Source: Cheilinus undulatus (taxonomy: Eukaryota; Chordata; Actinopteri; Labriformes; Labridae). Taken from it: a stretch of 64,000 nt of DNA. Position 1 is the first letter of the stretch; each line of letters begins with the position of its first letter. Below are positions 47,935-61,500 of this stretch, piece after piece. The translations under genes were made by a program, and so were the position numbers. A model generated the notes under the pieces. It was not told the origin of the DNA. It ran no database searches and saw nothing but the letters and a program-made list of their open reading frames with translations. The stretch covers positions 16,936,698 through 17,000,697 of the forward strand of contig NC_054869.1 of assembly GCF_018320785.1 (NCBI RefSeq), given 5' to 3'.

Positions 47935-48310
47935 GTTTGAGCATTGAAGGGGTATTGAAAACCAGTACCGACATGGTACCCGTACCAATACATCCAATAC
48001 CTTCTGGACCAAATTACAACACAGATAACAATACTTTATTTTGATACCCTGCCACCCAATGAAAGGCAAGAAATGATTATGGAATATGTGTGATTAATGT
48101 GTTAAGTTACGCCAGTTTTCTTTTGTATCCCATGTTTGACTTATAAAGATTCTGCAAATCATTTATGATGCCCAGACAGCTTTTATTCTCCTGCTAAATT
48201 CCAACAAACATTTTTCACCTAAAAGTATCGATTCAGGCACCATTTAGGTACTGGCATGGTATAAAAAGTATCGATTTAGCACCAGTATCAGAAAGAACCC
48301 AACCCTAGCA
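47935..48310. repeat. probable hAT-type miniature element
   Basis: The right end, read in reverse, is CTAGGGTTGGGTTCTTTCTG, followed by GATACTGGTGCTAAATCGAT. The left half has GGTATTGAAAACCAGTACCG. Inverted GTACC/GGTAC words in both halves fit the common fish hAT miniatures. The left limit is uncertain. Confidence 0.5.
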
Positions 48311-49149
48311 CAGAGAGGTTCCCACTTGTCAACCCTGGCTTCTTGCTGCCCATCCATCGGTCTGTGTGGTTGACTTGTGTGTAATGCGGAGCAATTAATT
48401 AAGTTTGAGTTTTAGCTTTCCACTATCATGAAAACAAGATAATCATGATTAAATGATAACCTTGCTACATGCAGTGTGTCCATATAGTTTTTGTCTTGTG
48501 GTAGAGTTTCAGCATTTTCTGTTAAACTTTGACCATTAAAGTAATTATTTTTGTAGATTAACTGTTATTAAATACATCGTTGTTATTATTAAATTTAGTT
48601 TATTTATTTAAATGTATTGCTTTTTTCAAGGGTTAAGAGTATCCTAGTTCAGTAAGTGCATGTGATGCAGATGTTATAAAATCAACCAGCACTTGTGTTT
48701 TATAGTCATGATCTTAGTACCAGGCAAAATAACTGGAATTATGATTGCCATACTCCAGCAGCCCTTGTGGTGTTTGTGTGGTGACAGTATGAAGGACTTA
48801 GGGGTATCTACACTGAGCACTTCCTCACTGGAGAATGAGTATGTTGTGTTTACTGTAGATCTTTAATGTATATTATTTAGCCTAAAAAAACAGGCACACA
48901 AACCAGAGGTTTTGGACAAGATGACTCCTGATCCCTTGAGCCTCTGGAGTGTTGCCTGGTTGGCCCGTTCAGTAATCTGCCTCTAAATCTAATCTTTCAG
49001 CTATGTATAAACATGAACATAGGAAGACCTTTCAGGAGCAATAACAGCTTCAACAAAAGGACACAGAAATATAATATGTCTAGACTAGCTGGTGCATGAG
49101 TATTTCTATTGTGCAACAGGCGCTGCAGGAAAAATGCTAGCAGTTTGCT

Positions 49150-49687
49150 TTTACTTTGCTGAAAGCTTCAGCTCATTTCCGGTGGAGTTGCGTGTGTCGC
49201 GTGCTTGACGCAGATGTGCCAGAGAGGCCCAGCCCATTTTGATTACGCACCAACCGGGGAGGGGGGCGCGCTGATGTCCTCTCTGGTGCGCTCAGCCAAC
49301 CCCTGCTGCTGTAATGTAAAGCTGGTAGTATCCTGGTGTTCCGCTGTAAAGAATCCGTTGAAAGGACCCGGTTTGAAAACATCGCTGCCCTGTGACTTGA
49401 ATATTTTACTGCATCGGAGGAAACCCGCAGCCTAATTACGCATGGAACGGTTATGGGGGGACTGGAGTAGAAATGCAGCGCTGCACTTCCAGCTCACAAC
49501 AAGAACCATGCCCAGCTTACATTGCAAGACAACCTATGACATCCTGTTTTATCCAACGCGACTTTGATGTGAGTGAAAACCGCTCGCACAGCGACGAGGA
49601 GTGAAGAGAAACCCCACCGAACAAGCCGACGGACGTTCCTGCTGCGGGCGCTTGTGTACCGAAAACCTCTGTTTTTAGGATTTTTTG
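49150..49687 (+). promoter_or_regulatory. GC-rich first-exon leader / promoter of the GRK gene
   Basis: Base composition changes from AT-rich flanks to GC- and CpG-rich sequence directly before the GRK start codon. CpG-containing words (GGGGGGCGCGCTG near 49261, GCGCTGCACTTCC, GAACAAGCCGACGGACG) cluster here. This fits a CpG-island promoter and 5' UTR. The start site cannot be placed by eye. Confidence 0.5.
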
Positions 49688-49739
49688 ATGGAGCTGGAGA
49701 ACATTGTAGCCAACACTGTACTGCTCAAAGCAAGAGAGG
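49688..49739 (+). CDS. grk5: G protein-coupled receptor kinase 5-type, first coding exon
   Basis: The exon encodes MELENIVANTVLLKAREG and ends in GG before a GTAAGT donor, splitting the next Gly codon. This N-terminal helix is identical, as recalled, in vertebrate GRK5 and GRK6 and differs in GRK4. In the family it packs on the kinase domain and is needed for receptor docking. GRKs phosphorylate agonist-occupied GPCRs and so recruit arrestins. Only this exon is in the window; no candidate for exon 2 (KKWKEIL block) was found in the next 14 kb, so intron 1 exceeds 14 kb. The long first intron favours grk5 over grk6, but the symbol is tentative. Confidence 0.82.
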
Positions 49740-52700
49740 GTAAGTTGACACATAAAGATGCTTAAAGTGAACAAGACGTGGGCTTGGATGTGACACATTT
49801 TGCGCTCGAAATGCAGAAGAGGTGGGAATAATCGTAGTGATGACGGCAGTAGGTAGCCTGCGGACTGTACGTCTCAGCAGGTAAACCCTACAGATGCAAC
49901 AGAGCAGGAGGGTCTTATGCAATATCACAGCCTACATGAACACGTCTCAATGAGCGTGATTCAATCAACCTCAATTTGATCTTTAGGATCAGTAGATTGT
50001 CGCTGATTTTGACAGATCAGACGCGTTCCCCCCCACATATGCAAGAGGTGGTGGGGGTATCTGCCTCCTACATCCGCTTTCGCTGTCTGTGCAAATGAAT
50101 GCGCTCTTTCGCAACATTATACATGCTGAGGCACACACTGAGACAGGGGATAACTCTTTTCACAGAGGCAATAAATGAGTGTAGGCTGGCTGGCATTTAC
50201 ACGGTGATCTGATGACGTGACTAGTGTTGAAATCAATGTAAGAGGCCTGTACACAGAGAGACTGCTATCAGTGCAGAAACGGTGCTGTGTCTGGGAGGCC
50301 AGATGCGGTTAGGCTGCATAGTTTGAAATAAATGGCTGGAAAGTGTCATTAACAGCTTTTTAAGGGCCTACAGGTACATAAAACACAGTTAGACCTCTTC
50401 TCTTCATGTCTTCTGAGGGATCCTGGGCAGGTTTAGGTACCAAATTCTCCACCTGCATATTTCCTTGAAAAGCTGTTCCCATGCCAAGCTTGGGTTTCCC
50501 AGGATGAATGGTGTAATTTTAACAAGCTCTAATTCTAGGTAGCTCCAGTCTTGTGGTGTGTCAAACATGTACACACTCACAATTGAATCCACATGTTTGA
50601 TTGCAGGGAGTGCGTGGTTTCATGTGTCTCGGTGGAGTTGCAGAGTGACGCAGGAGAAGACTGGCAGCTCCTTCCATTTATCTCACAATGATGACATACT
50701 TTATGAAACAAGCTGCAGAGAGCTTTAATGGGAATTAATGGAATAACCAAGTGAACCAGGAAGCTGATATGCTGTCAAGCCCTGTACGCAAGACGCACTC
50801 GCCTGTGGGTCAATCTGGATGCTTGTTTTATGTGAGCAGAGCACGACTGGGCCAGCTGAATTAAGCCTCATGAATTAATAAGAGCAACTAATGACCCATG
50901 ACAGATCTTGCTTGTCCCAGCTGCTCTATTGGTGCTCATCCAGGGCCTGCACCGACTGTGTGTGGGAGAGAAAAGGGCCTTTTACAGCCTCACATTAAAG
51001 GATGAGATGGCTCTTTGAGTTGATGGCTAAGGCACAACTTTCTCAGCAGCCTGATAAATGGCCCTACAAACCCAGACAGCAGAGCAACAGTCGAGTTGTT
51101 GCCCCGCACACGTTGGAACATGTTTCAGATTGTTGTGAGTGTGTTACTGGTTTTGTGTTCTTTCAGCCGACTTGATCATGGGGTTTTATCTTACAGGCCC
51201 CGTGCCAGAGACTGTTCAGATCCCCGTGTGCTGCTTCTCACTCACATGTATAGAGGAGTACAGGATAGTACACAAGGGCTCATTTTAGGTCACTACCAAA
51301 GGGAGAGAACGTGAATGGAGCAAATTAAGAGTGTTTATTCCTGTTTGTTTATGCAAGTGTGTCTCAAGCTGCAGCTGAAGCAAAAGGGATGGATCCTCTG
51401 TCCAACGCTCCCAAAACACACAACAGGAAGGCCCAGTTTACACAAAGATCTTTGCCATGTTTTATGCCAGTGTCTTCACACGCACTGGATCAGGAAAAAA
51501 ATGAATGTCAAGGAATTTTAGAAATAAAAAGCTGTTGATATCGCTGAGCCAGGACCTAAACCACTGATGCCAACCTTATATCGCACTCCGAGCCTTTTGT
51601 GTCAGCCGTGAGTGATCTGCAGAGGTGGCAAAAGAACAAATATTTTTTTTCTCAAGATGTAGTGGAAAATATTTTGTGAAAAGGCTCCAGTAAAAGCAGC
51701 AGTAGTAATTCATCTGCTTTAATAACAAGTGGTTCATAGTATAACAGTAAAAATAATTAATTGTGAAACTTGTCCCTTTTTTTGCTAAATACAAAAAAAA
51801 AAAGAACAGAGAAGAAAAGGCTGCTATCAGAAAACTGGTTTGCTGTTTCACTCTGCATGCCGCTACAAGTTCTCCCTTCTGGTTGCAAACATCACATCAA
51901 CTCAAAGCCATTTCTCAAGTTTCTTTCCAGTGTATTTTGTCTTGATAAGTCTTCAAAATGCAGTTCTTTTGTCTCGTCTGTTCTGCTAGATGTGCACAGA
52001 TGGAAACCCCAAGTAGTTCTCCTCTTTATGCTATAATTAGTCTTAATGATGCAGAGTCACACAATGATACAAATGAGTGAGATCAATAATACTCCTCAAA
52101 TGCATTGACATATTTCCAAAGTAGTGGGTAGGAGTAATAAAATGGTCTGACAATAAAAAATAGCAACTTAATAGAACAGAATTCAGGGAGGGAATCAAAG
52201 AGTAACTTACAATATGTTGAGAAATACGATTCAATGCTATACTGTACGGTAGCGTAAGATATGATATGCGGCCCTTAATAATGATATCACAATTTAGCAA
52301 TTCTGTGATCATTGATATATTGCCAGAAAATCATCCAATATATAATAAATGCCCTAAAGTAGGTAAAGTGTATGATTGATGCATCTTTTCACTGCTAGCC
52401 CTATTCATACTTTTACAAAACTCCTGGAAATGTACCTGAGTTAGCTCCAAGTGTGAAGACTAAAAGCTAAAAATCTCACCCAAATTCTACCCTAGAATTT
52501 TCCTGCCAGCACCCTTTTATTTTTTAACCTCCCATTTCCTGACAGGCAGGAAAATTTCCTGGTGGGAGGGGGAAAGTGAAATATCTAGTCAGGAAATTTT
52601 CTGGCTAGATCACCCTAAGAATTTGAGGTAAGTTCCAGAATAGCATGTGTGAAAAGAGCTTTAGGGCGCTCTAATCGCCAAACTCCACATTCACCTCCTG

Positions 52701-53500
52701 TGCTGCATTCTGGGCTTGCAGTGTTGCGTGCCCTCGCCCACTGGATTTGATTCTCGAGGGATGTGCAGCAGCTGGAAAGATCATAAGATCATGGGAGAAC
52801 TATGAGAAATAATATATAAACAACTGATTACTTTGCCTTTATGAGGTTGATGTGCTGTTGATTTATTTTTCTTGCATTTCTTGCATTGATGAGTGCATGA
52901 GAAAGTAAGGGTTTACTGATATTGTTTTTTCAGAGTCAATACGGATGGCAATTATCAGTATTTCATGAGACTGATCTTTTGAACAGATATGCATTTATTT
53001 TGTCCTACAATGTATATTATGTGGCAAAAGTAAAATGGCATGATCAGGAAAAAATTAAGGAAAATAAAAATGTTTGCCTTAGCTCTGTTAGCATGAGAAA
53101 CAGCTCAAAGCAACACAGCAGTAGCAGGAAAACAGGAAGTGATGCCATACGATGGCTGTGTCATTGGCACCCAAGCTAAAGTGTTGATTGCTCAGTACTC
53201 CTGTGACATCTCGCTGGTCAGAGTGTGTTGTATGCAGGACATTCGGTGAGACTGTGGAGAGTGAACGTAAAGCAGTTGGGAAGACACACCTTGCATAAAT
53301 TAAAGTCATTGATTATCGGTGAAACAAAAACTGATAATCAATATTTCCAAAGACTGGTCTCAATAATCGGCAATGCCAATAATAGTTCGACTTCTATCAA
53401 AGGTTTATGTCTTCTAGAAAGGATGTGGGGTGTCAAATTAGGGATGCCAATGGTTAAATTGGCAGCCACTGCCACAAATAGACCAAGCATGTATCTCGAT
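49740..53500 (+). other. GRK intron 1, proximal part
   Basis: This is intronic sequence after the GRK first exon. It contains a self-complementary stretch at about 52430-52660, with AGGAAAATTTCCTGG near 52553. A degenerate repeat at 53290-53380 contains GATTATCGG and GATAATC words. No exon with similarity to GRK was recognised. Confidence 0.5.
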
Positions 53501-54170
53501 TGCTTATTATTTATTTACTTATTCATTTATTAGGACAGTGCACATCAATCAACATTTTTGCAATACACGTCAATGTAAATATGCTGGAATTAGCACAATA
53601 GCTAAATTTCTTCCATTGTCCTAAGGCAGGTTATTACAAAAGAAGCAGAAAACAGATCAAAATAACGGGACATCTCACTGCACAATTCACAAGACCATAC
53701 ACAGAAAACAGACAGTTTTAACAAACAAGATGGATGTAACAAATAACTCACAAAAAGAAAGTTATCTAAAAGCAGGATACATCAAAGCCCTCAGAAGCAA
53801 GCAGTAGAAGAGGGGACGTACATTATGAATGATTACATGACTGGTTTGTTTTCAACCAAAGTTTACGTTTCTTTTTAAATGTTACATATTTTTTACTGTC
53901 TCTGATATGTGCTGGTAATCTGTTCCATGAATGAAGCAGAGTGGAGTGATGTAGGGGAACTGCAAAAGATGGACTGGAAAGGGAGAGATTTCATTCAGGT
54001 AGTGCTTGAAATGTAGATTACTGCAGACGGAGTATATGGAAATTAAAGGGCACACTAGAGCCAGTTGCCCTGGACCGTACTGAAGCATACGCTCAGTACT
54101 CCAAGCCAAACTTGGCCTCAGCACAGATTTGTCATCACGTCGTAATATGACACACAGTTTACAAAAAGTA
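53500..54170 (-). repeat. probable LINE 3'-end fragment
   Basis: Read on the minus strand, the segment ends with GTGCACTGTCCTAATAAATG followed by AATAAGTAAATAAATAAT. This short-repeat tail resembles those of CR1/L2/Rex-type LINEs. Upstream, an open frame at 54124-53882 may be the end of the element's coding part, but I cannot tie it to a motif. The sequence type recurs in fish genomes as far as I recall. Confidence 0.4.
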
Positions 54171-54180
54171 CATTCTTAAA

Positions 54181-54901
54181 TGGGACTTTTCCATTACGTG
54201 GCGCGGCTCGGCTCGACTTGGTTTGACTCGGCATGGCAGCCCAGCGCAGCAGGGGGTTTGCTTTTCCACAACAGCCGAGCTACCCGTTTGAGGGCACATC
54301 TAGAGCTGATGACGAAGTGCTTTGAGCCCTCCTCAATCTCTCTACACTGTCTGATCTGAATGACTTTACATTGTTTTTACGTTTTTTACATCTCCAGCAT
54401 TTTATTTTTCAAGTCTAGTATCGTCTATAAGAAGGGGACAGGGTCAAACTTTGGTTATTAGTAGGTGCAGAAAAAGGTGTATTCCTGGATCTGCGCCTGG
54501 TCCTTCCTGATTTCACTCATAAGTGTGAGAAGCCATGCACAACTATCCGACTGTAGTATGAGCACTGTATTGTGTCATAAATATTTAAGTCATACAGTGA
54601 ATGCTGACAGCGCTGTAACAGAGTTGTGGACAGAGGCAGGGATAAAACGTTTCTCCCGTGGGGAGAAAAGTTATCATGGAGAGGTTATCAGTAACAGAGG
54701 GGGTAAATCTCCCCAGCAAATCAGACCCCGTCAAGCGCTTTGACATCAGCGTGGCGCACTAGAAGGTGAGGCTGGCCTTCTTTGGCCCTACTCATGAGCA
54801 GGGCCATTTGAACGTGGCTCGGCGCGGCCGAACTGGTGATGGAAGTGCAAATCAGCACGGCTTGGTTTGGCTCGGCCAAAAGCCGTAGTGGAAAAGCCCC
54901 A
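54181..54901. mobile_element. MITE-like element with GC-rich inverted ends, in GRK intron 1
   Basis: The left end is TGGGACTTTTCCATTACG; the right end, read in reverse, is TGGGGCTTTTCCACTACGGC. Inward, both sides carry GGCTCGG and TTGGTTTG words. The length is 721 bp with no transposase frame. Layout and end chemistry recall the 35169-36210 element, though the sequences are not the same. Confidence 0.65.
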
Positions 54902-56779
54902 GAAGAGGCACATCAATGGAGAAATGTACAGACAACATGACAGCAACTTTACTCTCATTGTGGCTTATTTTACGTAGTTTGGGTTGGATAACACTGCACC
55001 GCTGTTTAAATGAGTGTGCCTTTAGTGTCAGTTTTACTGCTATCACACCTCAACTTCTGCAACTTCTTCTTGCAACTTCTTGCAAGCTTGCAACTTCTTT
55101 GTTCAATTACCCTGAGTTTGTTTCCTTAAATCATACCCCAAGCACCACCAAGACAAATCATGAAGAGGTGATGCTGTGAGTCAAATGGCAGAGGAAATCT
55201 GTTGAGAAACAGTCACTATCATTCAAATGGTTGATATTTGAGAGAATCTACTTTACAGTAACCAAGCATTTGTCCGTCTTACCTCTGTGCATACTGATCA
55301 GACACTACTCATCTGAGGTTTTACTGCAGTAAATATCTTATTAAAAATAGCCATTGATTGAGAGAAGAGATAGAGACTATACAATTATGTGGCTCAAAAA
55401 GGATTGACTACCAATTTGCTGTTTCATTTTAATCACAGAGTGGAAAATACCAATCACCTTTAGTCCTGTAGAAAAAAAAAGAAGCTGCTCTGATCATATT
55501 GAACCATATCCTTGTGTGACCGCTGTCTTACATAAAGCCAAATGGTATTATACACTTTCAGTCAGATGCAGCCCATAAGCTATTTAATCAAATTGATCGT
55601 TACATAACAAACTGAGTGGGCTCCTGCCATCCGAGCTCTATCTTCCTGTGGAGCTGCTCTCTGCAGAAGATACTTTATGGATGATGAGTATGTGGTGAAA
55701 TGAAACACCCTGATCTCCAGCGTGGTCATCTGAGTATCATCTGACAGCTCTACAGTCCTGTTAGCAGCGTCCAAGCAGCAGGAAATGCCGATGTTAAAAG
55801 CTCTGCTGTCTTATCAGCATGTCAGCAGAGGAAATCAGGGGTAAATCAACAGATCAAGAAGAAGCTCCACCAACTTATTCTTGCCTGATGTGGCTGCTTG
55901 TTTGAGTAGAATTTGTTATTAGCAGTTTTTTTTTAACATTATCTAACTTATAGGTTGAGTAAGTGAGCATATGTAATACCAGGGCACTCTGTAGATTCAT
56001 GTGTGTATAGCAGATGAGGGGTGGGGGGTGAATTCCTTTGTTTAAGTGTAACCTGAACCCAGCCACGATGACGAGAGCAACATCAGTGCAGTAGACCCTG
56101 AGCTTGTTAAATGTGTGTGTCTAACTGCCTCCCCATTCACAACTCTTTCTGGCAGCAGTTGCAGATTCCAAGCCAGGCGAGCGAACGTCATCGGCTGTCC
56201 AAGTGAATGAGAGTAAGGGGGAAAAACTGCATCGCTGCATCCAGATGCCTTTCTTGAATTGCGGTACCAGAGCCGGGGTATTTAGTTTGGGCTACTAGCC
56301 TGAATTCCACCCCGATGCCCGCTGGCTTTCACTTTCAGCCTGTCGTGTTTTTGCAGGTTGTAGTTGCGCAAGAAAAAAAAACATTAGAAAGCCCCTTTTG
56401 TCACAGTTGGGTGTAAAAATCAGCACAAGGAAGTGTTCCTACAGTTCAAACAGGACATTATAAATGACACTGAAATATATACTGCAGAACTGTAGGGTGA
56501 CCTGAGTACTAATGGATGTATTTTTCCAGCTAACTGATGATAACTATTGGAAGATGGCCTTTTGTTTAGTCAAAAGGGTGGGAATCACAGGGTTACAAAA
56601 AACCTACACCCAATTAATACCCAAAATAATAGCCCATTTCCTTTTATAATTGATACACTGAAACAGTCATTTGATGACACATCACAATATCTGATTATCT
56701 GAAAGATTTAAAACTCCCCTATAAAGGTAAAGTACAGAGTAATTGTTTTTATTCACTACAATTTTGTGTAAATTCCATG

Positions 56780-58310
56780 TACAGTTGCAAGAAAAAGTAC
56801 GTGAACCCTTTGGGATGTCTTGGATTTCTGCATAAATTGGTCATAAATTGTGTTCTGATCTTCATCTAAGTCACAACAATTACAACAATAGACAAACAGT
56901 CTGCTTAAACTAATACCACACAAAATATTGTATGTTTCAATGTTTTTATTGAACAAAACATGTAAACATTCACAGTGCAGGGTGGATAAAGTATTTGAAC
57001 CCCTAGGCTAATGACTTCTCCAAGAGCTAATTGGAGCCAGGAGTCAGCCAACCTGGAGTCCAGTCAATGTGATGAGGTTGGATGTGTTGGTTAAAGATAC
57101 CCTGCCCTATAAAAAACACACACCAGTTTTGAGTTTGCTGTTCTCAAGAAGCATTGCCTGGTGTGAACCATGCCTTGCACAAAAAGAGCTCTCAGAAGAC
57201 CTGCGATCAAGAATTGTTGACTTGCATGAAGCTGGAAAGGGTTACAAAAGTATCTCTAAAAGCCTTGATGTTCATGTGTCCATGGCAAGACAGACTGTCT
57301 ACAAATGGAGAAAGTTCAGCGCTGTTGCTACTCTCCCTAGGCGTGATCGTCCTGTAAAGATGACTGCAAGAGCACAGCGCAGAATGCTCAATGAGGTGAA
57401 GAAGAATCCTAGAGTGTCAGCTAAAGACTTACAGAAATCTCTGGCACATGCTAACATTTGTGTTGACAAATCTACAATAAGTAAAACATTAAACAAGAAT
57501 GGAGTTCATGGGAGGACACCACTGAGGAAGCCACTGCTGTCCAAAAAAACATTGCTGCACGTTTGAAGTTTGCACAAGTGCACCTGGATGTTCCACAGCA
57601 CTACTGGCAAAATATTCTGTAGACAGATGAAACCAAAATTGAGTTGGTTGGAAGGAACACACGTTAGCTATGTGTAGAGAAAAAAAGCCACAGCACACCA
57701 ACATCAAAACCTCATCCCAACTGTGAAATATGGTGGAGGAGCCATCATGGTTTGGGGCTGCTTTGCTGCCTTAGGGCCTGGACGGATTGCTGTCATTGAC
57801 AGAAAAATGAATTCCTGAGTTTATCACAACATTTTGCAGGAAAACTTAAGACCATCTGTCCACCAACTGAAGCTCAACAAAGGATGGGTGATGCAACAGG
57901 ACAACAACCCAAAGCATAGAAGTAAATCAACAACAGAATGGCTTCAACAGAAGAAAATACGCCTTCTGGAGTGGCCCAGTCAGAGTCCTGACCTCAACCC
58001 CATTGAGATGCCATTGTGCAGGTCTGATCTGCAAATACAGGAAACGTTTGGTTGAGGTTATTGCTGCCAAAGGAGGGTCAACCAGTTATTAAATCAAATG
58101 GTTCACATACTTTTTCCACCCTGCACCGTGAATGTTTACATTTTGTTCAATAAAAACATTAAATCATATCATTTTTTGTGCGGTATTAGTTTAAGCATAC
58201 TGTTTGTCTATTGTTCTGGCTTAGATGAAGATCAGAACACATTTTCTGACCAATTTATGCAGAAATCCAAGACATCCCAAAGGGTTCACATACTTTTTCT
58301 TGCAACTGTA
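56780..58310 (+). mobile_element. Tc1-like DNA transposon, near full length, in GRK intron 1
   Basis: TA to TA at 56780 and 58310, with ~220-bp TIRs that begin TACAGTTGCAAGAAAAAGTA on both sides and are highly similar. The plus-strand transposase has an N-terminal paired-like helix-turn-helix at 57069-57566 ([20 protein letters not shown]). The DDE region includes [28 protein letters not shown] and [13 protein letters not shown], with a 34-residue D-to-E spacing. At least one stop just before TDETK and frame shifts downstream interrupt it, so it is inactive. It is the best-preserved transposon in the window. Confidence 0.9.
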
Positions 58311-58319
58311 TATGCCTTT

Positions 58320-58500
58320 TACAGTGGCTCGGTAGGAAGAGTCTGTCGTCTCTTAAAAGAAAGGTTGTGGGTTCCATCCCCAGCTCCTACGGTCACATGT
58401 TGACAGAGGTTGTGAAAACCACTTTGAGTAGTCAGACAACGAGAAAAAGTGCTATACAAGCTCAGAGTCAAGTCCAAGTACATTTACCACTTTCTGGCAT
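58320..58500 (+). repeat. decayed tRNA-headed SINE-like repeat
   Basis: The segment reads AGTGGCTCGGTAGGAAGAGT, then GGTTGTGGGTTCCATCCCC (B-box-like), and ends with CACTTTGAGTAGTCAGACAA and GTGCTATACAAGC. This is the layout of a very common fish repeat with a tRNA-like head and a tail of the type GCGCTATATAAATGCAGTCC. The middle is deleted. It starts about 10 bp after the end of the 56780-58310 Tc1 element. Confidence 0.6.
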
Positions 58501-61500
58501 GATCTCACTTCTACTCTTACCTCTGTCTTCCTCTTCTTTGGCTATTTAACTTCAGTTCATGTAACTTTCATTCATGCCCTAAAAACCACCATGAGAAGTC
58601 ATGAAGTAGTGACACAGTGAGTCATATTGGCAGGGCAATCTGTGCAGAGCATCATATTTATTTTTTAAAATTAGAATATCAATATTTGGCACTAGGGATC
58701 TAGGAATCGTATTGACCAGATCAGGATGAAAATTAACTGCCGCATTGGTACTTTGGCAGATCCCATAATTTGATGTTTATGTTGTCACTACAAAAGCTTT
58801 ATGGCAATAAAGGGCCAGGCTTGTTTAAAGAATCCTCAACAGGATTCACACCTCATCTACTTCAGATAAATTATAAATAGCCAAGAGCCTGTTTGAAGGT
58901 ATGGTAAGATTTCTACGCTGAATTCCTGCAGTCATTCCTGTGACTATTGTGGGCTTGTGTGCTATAGATCTTCTCGAGTCAGATCAGCTGTCAGGGTGCC
59001 ACTCCCAGTTCATTTTCAATGTCCAGGTTAGATCTGTATTTTGTCTGATTGAGGCAACAGCAGAACATCCTATCTCATGCAGGTAGGATGTTGCCAAAAG
59101 GCCGAGTGTGGCCAGGGCTCTCCTGCCAGAAGTGGTTACTCCTTTTCAACTCCAATCCAAAATGCAGACAGTGTCTTTGACTTGAACAGCAACCATATTG
59201 TTGAATCTTAGGTGACTTCACCTGCTCCTAGTTCACTGCATTACATTGTTACATGTAATGTAGACAGTTGTCTGTCCTTTTCTTTCAACTGTGTGGACGA
59301 ATCAGCTTATTCAGACAGCAACAATGTCCTTGACATGCAAAAATGTTCTTGCCATTCAAAGTTGTCCCACCCACCCAAACCAGATCTTGTCCATAACCCC
59401 AAAGTTGGGGTTGGGGTTTGTGTCTTTGAAGTGTTGTATGGAACAGCAGTGAATCTGTAGTCCATTCAGGTGTCTGTCTTCCTCGACATAGTCGGAGAGT
59501 AACTGTGTGTTTATGTGTAAGCAAGTAAAAAGTCTTCAACATTAACACCAGCACAGGTTTAGCTATGTCTGCCATTGCTATGTTAAGGAAAGCAATAACA
59601 CTACACATCACAAAATAACTCAGTGCACACTTTGTGCACAGAAGATTTCTGTTCCCCCATCTAGCTATAAACAATATGCAGAGATGTTCTACAATCTTTC
59701 ACCCTGGCAGGAGTTTTCCAAAAAATGCGTTTTAGTGACCAAAAATTGAGCATATAGCATTACTTCCGTGAGGCCACGGAGTCAAGCGCTGCCATAATAA
59801 CACAAGCCTTCATCAGCTGACGGCCAGCTGATTTGCTCTAACCATACTATTGGCTAATCACTCTCATGCTGCTTTTGCATGGTTACGCTCAGCTGCTCTC
59901 TCTGCAGGCTCCTCTTGCAACCCTCCTCCACCCCAGCTACTCCTTTTTTCTACACCTGGCTTGATCATTGTCATGCTGTTTACAATGATGCCTGCCCTGC
60001 TCTGAGTTTTGCTCCTTCTCTCCCTGCCTCAGACTTTCCTTACCACCATAGGAATATTACGCATGTGTGCTCCTCCTTCTTAATGCTTTCCATGTAGGCT
60101 TGTTGAAGGGCAGGGGGATCCTAGAACAGCCACACCTCCAAAAAACAGTAACAGCATAAGTGCTAATTAATAACTGCTAATAGATAAATATTTATAGCCT
60201 CAAATCGCATCTGTTTCTTAACAAAGTGGTCCTCACTGAACTCAGCCTGAGTGTGTACAGAGGGCCAAAAGATACATCCACCTATGTGAGGACTAGACCT
60301 CAAACTCCTGATTGACAGGTTGAGTAAACTGTCATAAATCGAATCCTAAAAATAGTTGTTAGTGTCAGCTGCATAGTGTAACGACTCACAAAGCAGTCAT
60401 TTACTGGGCCTCTGTTTTTTTGTCAATATTAAAATAGGTTTGTGCTGTGCAGTAATCTCACATTCTCAGAATTATATGGCTTTTCATAAACACTGGTCCT
60501 GTTTTAGTGCTTTTAAACCTAAAGGTGAGAATCCACATAGAAAGCCTGACAAGACTTATACTAAAACATGAGGAATCAAATCATTTGTGATCATTCAAAC
60601 TGCAGCAGCCATGACAGAGACCCTGATTTAGATTATATCAAGACACGACTGGGTCATGTTATGTTCAGACCAGACTTGTAGATATCTGAAGATGTTTTGA
60701 TACATAAAACACTACAGCCTAACTGATCAGCTATAAGCTGTGCATGATACAAGGTAACAGCTGGCAATAACAGGGGTAAGGTATTTGTCAGCAGAAGTGA
60801 TTGGTGTCAGCTCTGACTGTGCACAGTGTCTTCCCATGCAGAGAGGAGGGGGGAGCTTCTTTGTCATGTGATGCCACAGCAAGTCTCAGCAGGTCTGAGG
60901 AGCTGCTGTAAAGAGAAGTAACAACATTTAAGTGAAATGCACCGAATAACCTGTTTGCTAAACTACAAAGGTCTTTGTTGTTCTGCCTGGTCCTCCAGCT
61001 GTCAGCTAATGCTAATGCCACTGTGAATTTTCTACAGTAGACCCTTTGATTCTGGTGTCACACACCAGACTTTCTCTTTCTCTCTCATTTCTGCTCAAAC
61101 AAAAACGGAAACCTGTAGAGCTCCTCCCCTCAGGACCCCTCTGAAAGGACGGGGCCATGACATAATGCTGCAGACTGTTGTTGTGTGAAGAGCCATAATG
61201 GAGGGAAAGTAAAATACTCCAGAGGGAAATAGCCCTCTTGTCTACAGGGTACCAAAAATGAGAGTAAGGGAAAGAAATTCTGCCATCAAAGCCTGCTGCA
61301 TGTCTTCTTTTCAGGAACATCTCTTAAAAATCTCATATTAAACGCTTTTATTTGAGGTGATTCACTTCGATTTTAAAAGCAGGTGTTCTTTCTAAGTCTG
61401 CAAGAGCCTGTAGTCTGGGTTGCTGAAAAAGCATTTCCATTCCAGTGACTTTAAGCTCATTGAGTTTCACTGAAAATTGAAAATCATTCAGGAACCATCT

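Noticed and set aside
59285-59674. 129-aa minus-strand frame in GRK intron 1
   Set aside because: No recognisable domain, no conserved motif and no splice context; probably chance.
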